A stretch of 50,126 bases of DNA, taken from NCBI GenBank assembly GCA_902614915.1, contig CACMMX010000014.1, forward strand, positions 1-50,126, given 5' to 3'. The notes under the pieces are model-generated. The model made no database searches and was not told where the DNA came from. It was given only the letters and a program-made list of their open reading frames with translations. How positions within the stretch are numbered: position 1 is the first letter of the stretch; each line of letters starts with the position of its first letter. A program made the position numbers and the translations under genes. Positions 1-8,871 of the stretch are shown in pieces. This stretch comes from an uncultured Cryomorphaceae bacterium (GTDB taxonomy: Bacteria; Bacteroidota; Bacteroidia; Flavobacteriales; Schleiferiaceae).

Positions 1-1
1 G

Positions 2-28
2 AATAAAGATATGTTCGTAGAAAAATAG
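2..28 (+). CDS. Possible 3' end of an upstream gene (partial)
   Basis: One plus-strand frame is open from the window edge and ends in TAG two bases before the next start codon. It would give a C-terminus NKDMFVEK. Tight spacing to the next gene is normal for this locus, so this may be the tail of another polysaccharide gene. Eight codons are far too few to identify a family or to exclude chance. Confidence 0.25.
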   Translation, partial: NKDMFVEK

Positions 29-30
29 AT

Positions 31-924
31 ATGCTTCCTAATTTTTTTATCGCTGGGGTTTCAAGAAGTGGTACCACATCACTATATTATTATATGAGCC
101 AACACCCACAAATAGACTTTCCCGAACTCAAGGAACCACGATATTTTAGTCACGGCAGTGTTGTGCTTCCACAAAAAGGCCCGGGAGACCATACTGTTGA
201 TCAGAAATTAGTCGCCACATGGGATGAATATTGCGCTATTTACAAGGGACTCGAAAACACTTTTATTGGAGACGCTAGTTCAGAGTATCTGTATAACTAT
301 CAAAGTGTCATCCCAGAAACGTTAAAGAGACTTGGTGACATCCCAATAATACTCATGTTAAGAAATCCTGTGGACCGAAGCTATTCTGCATACAACAACC
401 TTGTTAGAGACGGTCGAGAAACACTAACTTTTGAGCAAGCTCTTCAAAAAGAAGAAGAAAGAAAAAGAGCTAATTTTGATGAAATGTGGCATTATACAAG
501 TGTCTCAAAATATTCAAAATCTGTAAATGCCTTTAAGACAAAATTCTCAAAAATTAAGGTTCTTATTTTTGAAGAGTTTATAGAAAATCCCGAAAAATAT
601 GTATCTGAAATTTTTGACTTCTTAGGTGTACCCCAGTTAGAGCACGTTAATACAACTACTGCATACAGTAGAAGTGGCAAACCAAAATCAAGATTTATCA
701 CGCTTTTTTTTGGCCGAAATAGTTCCTTAGGAAACACCATAAGGAATATTGTTTTCTCTATTCTTGGGAGAACAATCGTTGAAAAGCTCGGCACATATTT
801 AATAAGTAAAAATGAAGGTGTGCCTCAAGAATTAAGAAAAGCATTGAATCAATATTTTGCTAATGACATTAAAGACCTAGAAACAGTATTAGGAAGAGAT
901 TTAAACCTATGGAAAAACAGTTAA
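31..924 (+). CDS. Sulfotransferase (Sulfotransfer_1 type)
   Basis: Predicted cytosolic PAPS-dependent sulfotransferase of 297 aa, the usual size for bacterial single-domain enzymes. The N-terminal 5'-phosphosulfate loop reads GVSRSGTTSL (residues 9-18), with Arg where many members have Lys. A GDASSEY segment (about 80-86) and the 3'-phosphate motif LRNPVDRSYSAYNN (about 110-123) are both present. It is the first of three plus-strand genes and overlaps the following oxidoreductase by 16 bp. The setting, next to glycosyltransferases, Wzx, Wzy and Wzc, suggests a sugar acceptor in a surface polysaccharide. That acceptor is an inference; some relatives act on lipids or small molecules. It resembles the sulfotransferase at 7222-8133 more than the other four in the locus. 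Confidence 0.88.
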   Translation: MLPNFFIAGVSRSGTTSLYYYMSQHPQIDFPELKEPRYFSHGSVVLPQKGPGDHTVDQKLVATWDEYCAIYKGLENTFIGDASSEYLYNYQSVIPETLKRLGDIPIILMLRNPVDRSYSAYNNLVRDGRETLTFEQALQKEEERKRANFDEMWHYTSVSKYSKSVNAFKTKFSKIKVLIFEEFIENPEKYVSEIFDFLGVPQLEHVNTTTAYSRSGKPKSRFITLFFGRNSSLGNTIRNIVFSILGRTIVEKLGTYLISKNEGVPQELRKALNQYFANDIKDLETVLGRDLNLWKNS

Positions 925-1853
925 GAAATATATTATTGTATGGATTTGGTAGAATGGGCTTAACTCACTTTGCCATTTTAAACGGACTAAAATCTGACCT
1001 ACATTTTTCAGTTTTAGAGACTAATAAAAAAATCGTTGCGATTCTAAGGAAAAATTTCCCAAATGTATCGTTTTATACTGATGAAAATAAGCTTTCCTAT
1101 AAACCTTACGATTTAACTTTAATAACTACTCCCCCTTTTATTCATAAACAACTATTGTCTAAAGTGGTAGAGAGGGGTGATAAAAGGATTTTCGTGGAAA
1201 AGCCTTTTGGTGGACACTTAAATAATAGCATGGATACAATCCTTGAAAATGTATTTATAGGATATGTTTTACGTTTTAACCCTTGTATTCAGTGGGTTAA
1301 GAAAAATATTTCCCAAAAAGATATTGTCAAAGCGAAAGGCCAGTATCTGAGTTATACGCTAGATAAAAAGCCCAAAGGATGGCGTAATGGGGAATACTCC
1401 GGAGTGCTCAATGAAATGGGTTCCCACATTCTTGATTTACTCAATTATCTTATTAATCTTGATGGACATAAGGTTTTACACGCTTCAAAAAAATCAGTCG
1501 TTTCAGATGTAGATGACATAGTCGAAGCCAAACTACAAGTTCCGGGTAAGGAAGTCGAGCTTTATCTAAATTGGGTTAATAAAAATATCAGAAAACCCGT
1601 ATTCGGTTTAGAGTTAGAATTGAGAAATGGACAAAATATTTATATAGATCAACAAATAATTCGTATTTCTGAAAAGGGAAAAATCATAAAGCAAATTTCA
1701 GTGACCGATTTAGTTGCCACAGTTCCTTTCTATCTAAGGGGTGTGGATTTCACCAAACAAATGGAAGACTTAATGGATTCTGCAAACACAATGTGCACTA
1801 TGAATGAAGCGATAAAGGTTAATCAAATTATTAAAGACATCATAAAATCATGA
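909..1853 (+). CDS. Gfo/Idh/MocA-family oxidoreductase
   Basis: NAD(P)-dependent sugar or nucleotide-sugar oxidoreductase of 314 aa. The N-terminus has the Rossmann glycine motif GFGRMG (about 12-17). The family signature EKPFGG follows near residues 97-102, where the Lys of EKP is normally catalytic. The C-terminal half would be the alpha/beta substrate domain. In polysaccharide loci such enzymes usually oxidise or reduce a UDP-sugar or free sugar during building-block synthesis. The gene overlaps the sulfotransferase before it by 16 bp and the gene after it by 4 bp (ATGA), so the three are probably translated together. The exact substrate cannot be read from the sequence. Confidence 0.85.
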   Translation: MEKQLRNILLYGFGRMGLTHFAILNGLKSDLHFSVLETNKKIVAILRKNFPNVSFYTDENKLSYKPYDLTLITTPPFIHKQLLSKVVERGDKRIFVEKPFGGHLNNSMDTILENVFIGYVLRFNPCIQWVKKNISQKDIVKAKGQYLSYTLDKKPKGWRNGEYSGVLNEMGSHILDLLNYLINLDGHKVLHASKKSVVSDVDDIVEAKLQVPGKEVELYLNWVNKNIRKPVFGLELELRNGQNIYIDQQIIRISEKGKIIKQISVTDLVATVPFYLRGVDFTKQMEDLMDSANTMCTMNEAIKVNQIIKDIIKS

Positions 1854-2686
1854 AAATCATATTAGGCGATAATCAGTTTTTTGGTATCAACCATTTCGAT
1901 TTAGAGAAAGGAGCATCAATCAAAAAAAAGTTCGATTCTATTGAGAAAATATGTCGATTTATTCAAGATGCGCTTCAAGTGGGTATGGATGGGTTTATGA
2001 TAAATTCTAATGATGAAGGTTACAAATTAATTTCCAAGGAAAAGTTCCCAAGTTCAAAAGAGATTCACTACAGCATTCCATATGCGCACAAGTATGCCAA
2101 TTTAGTTAATGAAGAAGGTATGATGAGTTTACTTTCTCATATTATGAAAAACACTTCAATGATTTCTAACCTTAAGAGTGGAGCACGTCTTGTAACAAGT
2201 AGAAATCTAAAAAACCTAGTTCCATTAGCGGTAGATCTTGAAGTACCAAAACAACTCCCAAAAAGCAGCTATGTTTACCTTCAAAATATCATAACAGATT
2301 TAGTTTTAGGCCTTGGTAGATACGACCTATTAAAAGAATTTATAATTAGTGTGAGAAAAAATGGATATCAACCTGGAATAGTCACTCTGAATCCTATTAA
2401 ACTTCAAAAGGCATTGGAAATTATTGGAGAAAATTTACAAGATTTAATTATTTGCTTTAATGTGAATGATGTAGGTTTTAATGTTTTCCCTAATAAAGAA
2501 GAAGTTGAAAAATTTGCCAAAGAACAACATTCATTCAAAAAAATGGGAATGAGTGTTTTTGCTAGCGGTGCAGGGAACATACCAGCGTCGATAAATTACA
2601 TTAAGGGACTTAACCTAGATTATGTGGTTTTCGGCACATCTAGACTTGAAAATGTACATGCTAACCTATCAGGATTGAAATCCTAA
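1850..2686 (+). CDS. Unrecognised protein, probable TIM-barrel-like fold
   Basis: I do not recognise this 278-aa family. It begins MKIILGDNQFFGINHFD and shows regularly spaced short hydrophobic strands, for example GMDGFMINS, PGIVTLNP and LIICFNVNDVGF. It ends with FASGAGNIP and YVVFGTSR. That alternation resembles a (beta/alpha)8 barrel with a C-terminal phosphate- or ligand-binding turn, but this is a judgement by eye. No signal peptide or membrane segment is seen. The start codon overlaps the stop of the Gfo/Idh/MocA gene (ATGA), which suggests a shared pathway, perhaps modification of a sugar precursor. Its stop overlaps the stop of the convergent gene at 2683, with no terminator between them. 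Confidence 0.6.
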   Translation: MKIILGDNQFFGINHFDLEKGASIKKKFDSIEKICRFIQDALQVGMDGFMINSNDEGYKLISKEKFPSSKEIHYSIPYAHKYANLVNEEGMMSLLSHIMKNTSMISNLKSGARLVTSRNLKNLVPLAVDLEVPKQLPKSSYVYLQNIITDLVLGLGRYDLLKEFIISVRKNGYQPGIVTLNPIKLQKALEIIGENLQDLIICFNVNDVGFNVFPNKEEVEKFAKEQHSFKKMGMSVFASGAGNIPASINYIKGLNLDYVVFGTSRLENVHANLSGLKS

Positions 2687-3357
2687 AGATTTGATTGGTT
2701 TTTAAAATATTCGTAAAGTAGATAGTCTAATTTATTCTCTTTTTCAAGGCGATTTTTCAATTTTTCATCAAGAGTTAAATATTTGATATAATCTTTTCCT
2801 GTTGCTTTCCTGCGTACCAATACCTCATTCACAAGCTCGATTCCAACTTTCTTGTATACTATTGGAATTTCTTTATTAATATTTTCTGTCAAAATCACTC
2901 TATTAAATTGCTGATAACCCGCCAAAATTTGATTAAAGTGACCAGAATTTAAATTAATAGATTTCATCCATTTACCTAGAAATCTTCTTACAAAATGGGA
3001 TGCCTGAGGGTTTTTAGGAATTAGGAATCGATACCAAAACCAAAATGGGATTTTTCTGCCATACTTGTAATTTGTGTCATAGTTATACGCACTTACTATC
3101 TGTTCGGCAGGGCTTCTGAATAGTGTTATTAGCTCAATGTCTGCGGTTAGCGCGAGTAATCGCATCATCCGTTTTTGATTCAACCGGTGTCCACTAACAA
3201 AATCTAACGCACTAATTTGTGCATCAGATAGATGGTCAAAATCCTTCATATTTGGTTTGTTGACAATCATAACTTTTGATTCGCCCAATGACTCCTTGGC
3301 GTTAAATTCAACAGTTGAAGTACCCGTCTTGGGATTTGAATACATTATCAGTTTCAC
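2683..3357 (-). CDS. Sulfotransferase-like protein
   Basis: Short sulfotransferase-fold protein (224 aa). The 5'-phosphosulfate loop reads NPKTGTST at residues 8-15, with the canonical Lys at 10. A 3'-phosphate motif, LFRSPAEQIVSAYNYD, lies at about 79-94. The region between and after is divergent and rich in aromatic and basic residues, consistent with acceptor binding. It is the last gene of the minus-strand operon and overlaps the glycosyltransferase upstream by 4 bp. A PAPS-dependent role on the locus polysaccharide is inferred from context. It could not be assigned to a narrower family. Confidence 0.75.
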   Translation of the reverse strand: MKLIMYSNPKTGTSTVEFNAKESLGESKVMIVNKPNMKDFDHLSDAQISALDFVSGHRLNQKRMMRLLALTADIELITLFRSPAEQIVSAYNYDTNYKYGRKIPFWFWYRFLIPKNPQASHFVRRFLGKWMKSINLNSGHFNQILAGYQQFNRVILTENINKEIPIVYKKVGIELVNEVLVRRKATGKDYIKYLTLDEKLKNRLEKENKLDYLLYEYFKNQSNL

Positions 3358-4529
3358 GTTAAGATTCTTTTTAAACTTTTCGATAAAGCCTCTTGAGTAT
3401 ATTCTGTATTAACTACTTCATGAGCTGATACTGCCATCTGCCACAGTTCTTCGGGATTTTTAACCGATTCAATGAGATTCAACATCAACTCATCTAAATC
3501 CTTACTCTCATTAAAATGACTTTGTGGCTTCAAATTTGACTTCGTAATTGCGCCTTGTACAGAAAATATAGCTTTTTTGAACATACCAGCTTCTGCTACT
3601 TTTAATTTAAATCCACCACCCATAATTTCTGGAATCAAAGCTATAGAACACTTTGAGTAGAATTTTTCTAAGTCCACTACTTGTCCAGTTATGTATAGAT
3701 CAGGGCATATACGTTTTAATTGAATAGCCAAGTGATCTTCTATCCTACCTACCACATGAAGTTCAAATCCTTCTGAGACCATATGGTTTTCAACAAAGGA
3801 ACTTACGAGTGCTTTTATATTTTGAGCTTTAGGGCCCCAAGTAAAAGAGCCTACAACAATCATCTTCTTTATTTTTTCAAAAAAGTCTTCCTTAGAATTT
3901 AATTTTCCCTCAGCGCCTTTAAGCACTGGTCTCAATAGAGCTGATGAAACCATTTTAATTCCTTTTAAATATTGTAGGTCGTTTTCGCAAATCGCGGTAT
4001 ATCCATTGATATTTTTTAGCAGTTTTTGCTCGTATAATCGCGTGCGCATCGCATCCCATGCATAAACTAGTTTCTTAATCCCATTACTTTCGTTACGATA
4101 ATTGTTTAATGAAAGTAAATATTCTGCATTGTGAGAAACGTATATTTTTTTAACGCTGCTTGGTAATGCCTCAAGACAAAACCCCATTCGTAAATGATTA
4201 ATAATAGCAACATCATATTTTTTATTTCTAGTCCAATCTCTGATTTGTTTTAAATACGATGAGGTACGTCTACTAGTTACCATACCAGGATAACAAGAAA
4301 ACACCAGCTTCAAATTTGATTTTCGATTAAAATCTAAGGCTAAATGACGATTAAAAAATTTACTTTGTTGTTCAGGAATTAAAGGCTGCGACGGTTCAGA
4401 ATTATAATATAAAAGATCAATACTGTAGCCAAAATCAATAAGGCTCTTAAGGATATTCACAGTATAAATTCGATCTCCCGCAAGCAAGGTATATGGATTC
4501 ACATAAGTCAGGAAAAGTATTTTCTTCAT
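3354..4529 (-). CDS. Glycosyltransferase, GT4/GT-B type
   Basis: Predicted GT-B glycosyltransferase of 391 aa. The N-terminus MKKILFLTYVNPYTLLAGDR matches the first Rossmann strand and glycine-containing loop of GT4 enzymes. The second domain begins with a strand reading KKMIVVGSFTW near residue 222. The nucleotide-sugar region contains IPEIMGGGFKLKVAEAGMFKKAIF-like sequence, corresponding to the family E-x7-E area (about 296-320). It should add a sugar from a nucleotide donor to the lipid-linked repeat unit at the inner face of the membrane. It is coupled by 4-bp overlaps to genes on both sides. Donor and linkage cannot be predicted. Confidence 0.85.
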   Translation of the reverse strand: MKKILFLTYVNPYTLLAGDRIYTVNILKSLIDFGYSIDLLYYNSEPSQPLIPEQQSKFFNRHLALDFNRKSNLKLVFSCYPGMVTSRRTSSYLKQIRDWTRNKKYDVAIINHLRMGFCLEALPSSVKKIYVSHNAEYLLSLNNYRNESNGIKKLVYAWDAMRTRLYEQKLLKNINGYTAICENDLQYLKGIKMVSSALLRPVLKGAEGKLNSKEDFFEKIKKMIVVGSFTWGPKAQNIKALVSSFVENHMVSEGFELHVVGRIEDHLAIQLKRICPDLYITGQVVDLEKFYSKCSIALIPEIMGGGFKLKVAEAGMFKKAIFSVQGAITKSNLKPQSHFNESKDLDELMLNLIESVKNPEELWQMAVSAHEVVNTEYTQEALSKSLKRILT

Positions 4530-5269
4530 AACAGTAAACGCTTTATCTCGCGAAGGAGGCGACGCAAATAATTTGGAATATTTTTCAACACCTGTATTAT
4601 ACCAAACAGTTCTCGATGCAAACGTATACGTTCTAAAAAATTTTGTTTGGCATATTGCGCACTTAATCCCCCATCTAAGTAGAAAACTATCGCTGATTTA
4701 ATTAACTCTATGGAATCGGTTTTACATTTCATCGATGCTTTTATTACCCATTTATAATCAGCCAAAATTTTATAGCTTAAATCATACTCAGAAACTACAC
4801 TTCGGTGAATAAATACCGTTTGATGACAAGCAGAAAAATCTTTTCTTAGGTTTTTTATTGTACATGCTTTGGTTTCAATATAGTTTCCATTTACATCCCC
4901 TACTTCCTTAACGTTCATGAAATCTCCAGAGACTAGCCGTATTTTAGGAGTTATTGCTGAGTCAACCTTATTTAAAACAGTGTTATTAAATAATCTATCA
5001 CCCGCATTTAAGAAAAGGAGAAACTCACCCTTTGCTAAAAGAATACCCTTGTTCATTGCATCGTAAAGTCCCTCGTCTTTTTCACTGACTATAAGATCTA
5101 TTTGTTTTTTGTAATTTTTTAAAAGTTCATTTGTATTATCGGTTGAAGCACCATCTATGACGATATATTCAAAACTTTTGAAACTCTGGCTAATTACACT
5201 CTCAACAGTACCTTCTATAGAATCCTCAGCATTGTATGTTACCGTGATGATAGAAAATTTAGGTATCAT
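4526..5269 (-). CDS. Glycosyltransferase, GT2 family
   Basis: GT-A inverting glycosyltransferase of 247 aa. The opening FSIITVTYNAEDSIEGTVES is the standard GT2 N-terminus. IVIDGASTDNT (about 36-46) forms the nucleotide site, and SEKDEGLYDAMNKG (about 62-75) followed by FLNAGD (about 86-91) supplies the metal-binding DxD-equivalent. This SEKDxGxYDAMNKG pattern is typical of the WcaA-like GT2 subgroup in O-antigen and exopolysaccharide loci. No transmembrane segments are evident, so it should be a peripheral cytosolic enzyme. It overlaps the GT4 gene and a sulfotransferase by 4 bp each. The sugar transferred is unknown. Confidence 0.9.
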   Translation of the reverse strand: MIPKFSIITVTYNAEDSIEGTVESVISQSFKSFEYIVIDGASTDNTNELLKNYKKQIDLIVSEKDEGLYDAMNKGILLAKGEFLLFLNAGDRLFNNTVLNKVDSAITPKIRLVSGDFMNVKEVGDVNGNYIETKACTIKNLRKDFSACHQTVFIHRSVVSEYDLSYKILADYKWVIKASMKCKTDSIELIKSAIVFYLDGGLSAQYAKQNFLERIRLHRELFGIIQVLKNIPNYLRRLLREIKRLLL

Positions 5270-5946
5270 AAAGATTCATTTAATACCATTTCTCTATAAC
5301 CAAAGTGATTGAAATCATCCCTGAAATAGTCGTTAAATAAATTTAACACATCTTGAGATGTAAAATATTCTTGAAAATTTTTTCTTCTCTTCGATGAATT
5401 TGTATGAGATACGTTTGTGTAGTTAACACCGATTTTTTTACAAATTATTTTTAAATCTTTTTCTAATCGCTCAAACTTACCAACGAAAGTAACGACTTGT
5501 ACATCTCTCAAATACACAAAGTCAGTTTGCCTTTGGGGATGAGTGCTTAGATAATAACGGATGAATTCATTAAAACTCATCGTATTGGCATCGAAATGCA
5601 AGTAATGACCGCGAGACTGTCTAATATAATGGTATAAACTCACCATATGATCATATGGATTTCGAACAAAGCAAAAAGAGAATTTTCTCTGATAATTTTC
5701 AAGTCCCATACGTTCAATAATCTGTCCTGCTGTCGCATGTTTATGATAACCAGTGATAAACTCCTGACCTTGATTTTCGAGGTTAAAAATTCTAGCATAA
5801 ATACCTATTAATTTCTTTGTCAAGAAGTACTTATAAGTTACTTTTTCAATGAAGCGAGCATAGGGTAAAAATAAATTACTAACCGAGGTGCCCGCTGTCT
5901 TGAAAATGTGAACAAAAATAAAATTCTTTGAAGACGAAATAAGCAT
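5266..5946 (-). CDS. Sulfotransferase (Sulfotransfer_2 type)
   Basis: Sulfotransferase-fold protein of 226 aa. FVHIFKTAGTSVSNLF (residues 11-26) is a clear 5'-phosphosulfate loop of the type seen in carbohydrate sulfotransferases related to Sulfotransfer_2, with Lys at 16. The 3'-phosphate motif FCFVRNPYDHMVSLYHYI lies at about 91-108. This family includes enzymes that act on polysaccharides such as chondroitin, dermatan or heparan, so a sugar acceptor is the most natural guess. It sits between the GT2 gene (4-bp overlap) and the Wzy-like polymerase (2-bp gap). Confidence 0.85.
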   Translation of the reverse strand: MLISSSKNFIFVHIFKTAGTSVSNLFLPYARFIEKVTYKYFLTKKLIGIYARIFNLENQGQEFITGYHKHATAGQIIERMGLENYQRKFSFCFVRNPYDHMVSLYHYIRQSRGHYLHFDANTMSFNEFIRYYLSTHPQRQTDFVYLRDVQVVTFVGKFERLEKDLKIICKKIGVNYTNVSHTNSSKRRKNFQEYFTSQDVLNLFNDYFRDDFNHFGYREMVLNESL

Positions 5947-5948
5947 AC

Positions 5949-7214
5949 CTATCTTTTTTGCTTTTTAAAGATGAGACCAGAATACATGAAAGGCATAAAA
6001 AACATTAGCTCTAAAATGGGTGAAAATGAGGTACCTATGGCAATTATAATAAATAAAACTCCTTTAGAACTAGATCGAATTATTTGCTGTCTCGACAACC
6101 CTATAAAAAGAATCAATCCGAAAGGGATTCCATACTTCACCAAGTATCGAAGAAATGAATTAGAATACTTTACGTTATCCTTACTATTCAAATCTATACC
6201 TTCTGCAATGCCCTTTAATTGATATAAATTTTCATCCCCCGCAAGTGCATTTGAATAAGATTCTAAATTTGATCCCGTTCCTATGATGGGATTCTCACTT
6301 ATTGCAAACAACGCACCTGCAGTATCATAGAATCTCTGGGAAACTGAACCTAGTTTACGAGAATCATTTAAGGCCTCTGAGATATTAATGAATAAAAATG
6401 TAAGGATTATTGGGACACCAATTATTAACATTCCAAACCTCAATCTATTTAATCTTTTCTTAAGAATTTTTGAACCTTCTGAATTTGGTAAAAATGCAAA
6501 TAGTATAACAATTAACGCGGATAAAAGCATTCCTGTAGAAGACCATGCCATAATCATTGCCAAAAAACCAAGAATTATATTTTTAATATTGAATCGTAAG
6601 AAAATATTGATATACAAGAATATTGCAACATAATTCACAAATACACTCGGCTCCCAGAATATACCATGGGCACGCTCTAAGCCTAAACCAAGTACATTAG
6701 AAGCTATGGTATAACCGTTCATATCTGTACTGTTACGAACTGCAAATAAAATATTTGGACCTCTATAAAGTGCTGATCCATCACCTGAAGCATACACCAC
6801 ATTATCAGATCCGAATATTTTTACAACAAAGACGCTTATAATGGCATGAACAATAACAACGAATAAAGCAGAATTTACATTGCGAACAAAAGATAATTCA
6901 CGTGACAGAAATCGCTTAGATAATATGTAAGCAAGCAATACATCTACCAGAGAACGGAGGAACTGCGTACTCAATAAATTGTATTCAATCTGCGTAACCG
7001 AATGAACTAATTGTAAGGATACTAAAACCAACATAATAAGTCCTACTCTCAGAATTTCTTGAAGTTTAAAACCCTCTTTGTAGGTTAGTAAATAGGTTAC
7101 GGTAAGGACAAAAATTGTATAATACGTTTGTAGCCCTGATAACTTGATGAAGGTTCCTCCACCAAGAATCATCAAAATGACGAATAGACTATCCTTACTT
7201 ATTTTCTTTTCCAT
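5949..7214 (-). CDS. O-antigen/exopolysaccharide polymerase, Wzy-like membrane protein
   Basis: Polytopic membrane protein of 421 aa with about ten to twelve hydrophobic helices and one large polar loop at roughly 285-350. The loop contains ENPIIGTGSN and NSFLRYLVKYG, similar to the periplasmic loop of O-antigen ligase/polymerase proteins (Wzy_C type). Wzy proteins join lipid-linked repeat units at the periplasmic face and are very divergent, so topology and position matter most. It lies in an operon with Wzx and Wzc, which completes the inner-membrane part of a Wzx/Wzy pathway. A WaaL-type ligase is the alternative, but a Wzc in the same operon favours Wzy. Confidence 0.78.
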   Translation of the reverse strand: MEKKISKDSLFVILMILGGGTFIKLSGLQTYYTIFVLTVTYLLTYKEGFKLQEILRVGLIMLVLVSLQLVHSVTQIEYNLLSTQFLRSLVDVLLAYILSKRFLSRELSFVRNVNSALFVVIVHAIISVFVVKIFGSDNVVYASGDGSALYRGPNILFAVRNSTDMNGYTIASNVLGLGLERAHGIFWEPSVFVNYVAIFLYINIFLRFNIKNIILGFLAMIMAWSSTGMLLSALIVILFAFLPNSEGSKILKKRLNRLRFGMLIIGVPIILTFLFINISEALNDSRKLGSVSQRFYDTAGALFAISENPIIGTGSNLESYSNALAGDENLYQLKGIAEGIDLNSKDNVKYSNSFLRYLVKYGIPFGLILFIGLSRQQIIRSSSKGVLFIIIAIGTSFSPILELMFFMPFMYSGLIFKKQKR

Positions 7215-7221
7215 TTCTATG

Positions 7222-8133
7222 CTATGCTGTCCAAGGTAGTTTTCTTCCTAAAAGTCGCTCTAATTCCTTGTGATCTTCTTTATAGAAATCTTTTAGGCTT
7301 TGCCTCAAATCATCTGAAATTTCTATTACTGAGTTCTTTCTTTGATTCATTTCTCGCAGTCTATCCCTAATCAGCAGTAGTCTATCTTCACTCATGAAAG
7401 AGCGCATTGCTTTTGCAAAAGCCGAGCGTACCGGATTTTTTGTCATTAAAAAATGATGTAAACCTCGATTTCTTGGTATACCGCTTTTATTAAAGGTCAA
7501 ATCTTCAACGAATTCGCTAGAAGGAATTCCTAAAAATTGATACACCTTATTCATTTGACTGAATGGGTCAGCAATTAAGTCTTCAAAAAACATAATATGA
7601 ATATTTTCAAATGCCTCCATGAAAGCTTTGATACCATCTGCATACAATCCTTGCCGCTTGTATGCGAATATCGAGGACCAATTTTGTGATAAACGATAAT
7701 CTTCTAACTCTAAAGCATTTCTTAATTCTAGATTTTCAAAACCTAGCTCAATAATGTACTGATACTGCGATTTTAATCGGCTAATCGGTTCACGAAGAAC
7801 AAAGAGTATTTTAGTTTCTCTATTACAATACTTAAGAATATTCTTAATGGCATTTTCATATTGAAATAGATAGGATATAGAGCTGTCTCCAAGAATTTTA
7901 CAGTCTTTCCGGTCATAAAGCCGACTGTATTTTTGCTCATTTAAGACAAGATATTCAAGTTGTCTTTGATAATTCGGTGAATCTTTTGATAAGCCTTGAT
8001 AATACTCCTTAATCATAAAACCAGGTTCCTTTATTTTGGGAAAGAAAACATCATTATGCGGATTTAGATATCGAAACAAAGTCGTACTTCCGCATTTAGG
8101 TGCACCTGCAATGATAAAGTTTGGAACATTCAT
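7222..8133 (-). CDS. Sulfotransferase (Sulfotransfer_1 type)
   Basis: Sulfotransferase of 303 aa with a textbook 5'-phosphosulfate loop, NFIIAGAPKCGSTTLFRYL (residues 5-23, Lys 13). KEPGFM follows at about 35-40, LGDSSISYLF at about 81-90, and the 3'-phosphate motif FVLREPISRLKSQYQY at about 111-126. This order resembles NDST/heparan-type and deacetylase-type sulfotransferases. The gene lies between Wzy and another sulfotransferase with only 6-7 bp gaps. Its shared GDxS block suggests kinship with the gene at 31-924. The sugar acceptor is inferred from the locus. Confidence 0.9.
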   Translation of the reverse strand: MNVPNFIIAGAPKCGSTTLFRYLNPHNDVFFPKIKEPGFMIKEYYQGLSKDSPNYQRQLEYLVLNEQKYSRLYDRKDCKILGDSSISYLFQYENAIKNILKYCNRETKILFVLREPISRLKSQYQYIIELGFENLELRNALELEDYRLSQNWSSIFAYKRQGLYADGIKAFMEAFENIHIMFFEDLIADPFSQMNKVYQFLGIPSSEFVEDLTFNKSGIPRNRGLHHFLMTKNPVRSAFAKAMRSFMSEDRLLLIRDRLREMNQRKNSVIEISDDLRQSLKDFYKEDHKELERLLGRKLPWTA

Positions 8134-8139
8134 ATTTTA

Positions 8140-8871
8140 TTACAATTGGTGACCACGAATCCCTCGCCTAACGTATCTCCATGTGAAAATTCTTAGGATA
8201 TGCCACAGTTTATATTGAAGTCTATCCCAGTTGGATGGACTACAATTTCCCCAATCATCAGGAAAAGAATATTCAGAGTTTTCTAGAAATGGCCCCATTT
8301 TCTTGACTGCCAATTTTCTAGTTATTTCGGAATCGTAAAACTCTAAAAAATCTTTCTTTTGTTTTGTTGAATTGAATTTAGGAAGTTTTCTAACCAATGG
8401 AATACCTAATTGAGATAACACTTTTTCAAAATCGTTCTCCAAAGTCTCAAATTTCATCACATAATTCAACTTATGATGATCGAGAGAAGAGACTTCATCG
8501 TATACTTTAGAATGTTGAAGAAATTGTTCATAGTTCCACCCTTTTTTAACTCTTCTATATCTAACTCTATCTCGTATTTGAAAAATAGCTTTTCGCGGAT
8601 CTGCATTTAATTTTTGAGTAAAGCGGTCATTATGATTATTAATCATTTTTTGATAATTACTAACCATTTTATCTAAAGGATTCCTTATACCTGAAAACAC
8701 GAAATAGTTTCGTTGTTCTCTATTTGCATTTGCTAAAAATGTGGAATAAACAGCATGTTTTGATAATATAGCTCGGCCTTCGTAATTCTCTACCAATTCT
8801 TTCGCAACAGCGGAACTACCTGTCATCGGGGTTTGAATAAACACATATCTATGTGTATCAGAAATAATCAT
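8140..8871 (-). CDS. Sulfotransferase-like protein with altered PAPS loop
   Basis: Sulfotransferase-fold protein of 243 aa. The N-terminal strand and loop read YVFIQTPMTGSSAVAKELV (residues 9-27), aligning with the usual PKTG-type loop but with Met in place of the basic residue. The 3'-phosphate motif is intact at about 58-75: VFSGIRNPLDKMVSNYQK. The C-terminal part is rich in basic and aromatic residues. It overlaps the next sulfotransferase by 4 bp and follows the operon pattern. It may be an active variant using another base, or a protein that binds PAP/PAPS without transfer. Confidence 0.72.
   Translation of the reverse strand: MIISDTHRYVFIQTPMTGSSAVAKELVENYEGRAILSKHAVYSTFLANANREQRNYFVFSGIRNPLDKMVSNYQKMINNHNDRFTQKLNADPRKAIFQIRDRVRYRRVKKGWNYEQFLQHSKVYDEVSSLDHHKLNYVMKFETLENDFEKVLSQLGIPLVRKLPKFNSTKQKKDFLEFYDSEITRKLAVKKMGPFLENSEYSFPDDWGNCSPSNWDRLQYKLWHILRIFTWRYVRRGIRGHQL

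Noticed and set aside
492-794. 100-aa minus-strand open frame inside the first sulfotransferase
   Set aside because: It is antisense to a gene with clear motifs, and its own translation shows no domain or sensible start context.
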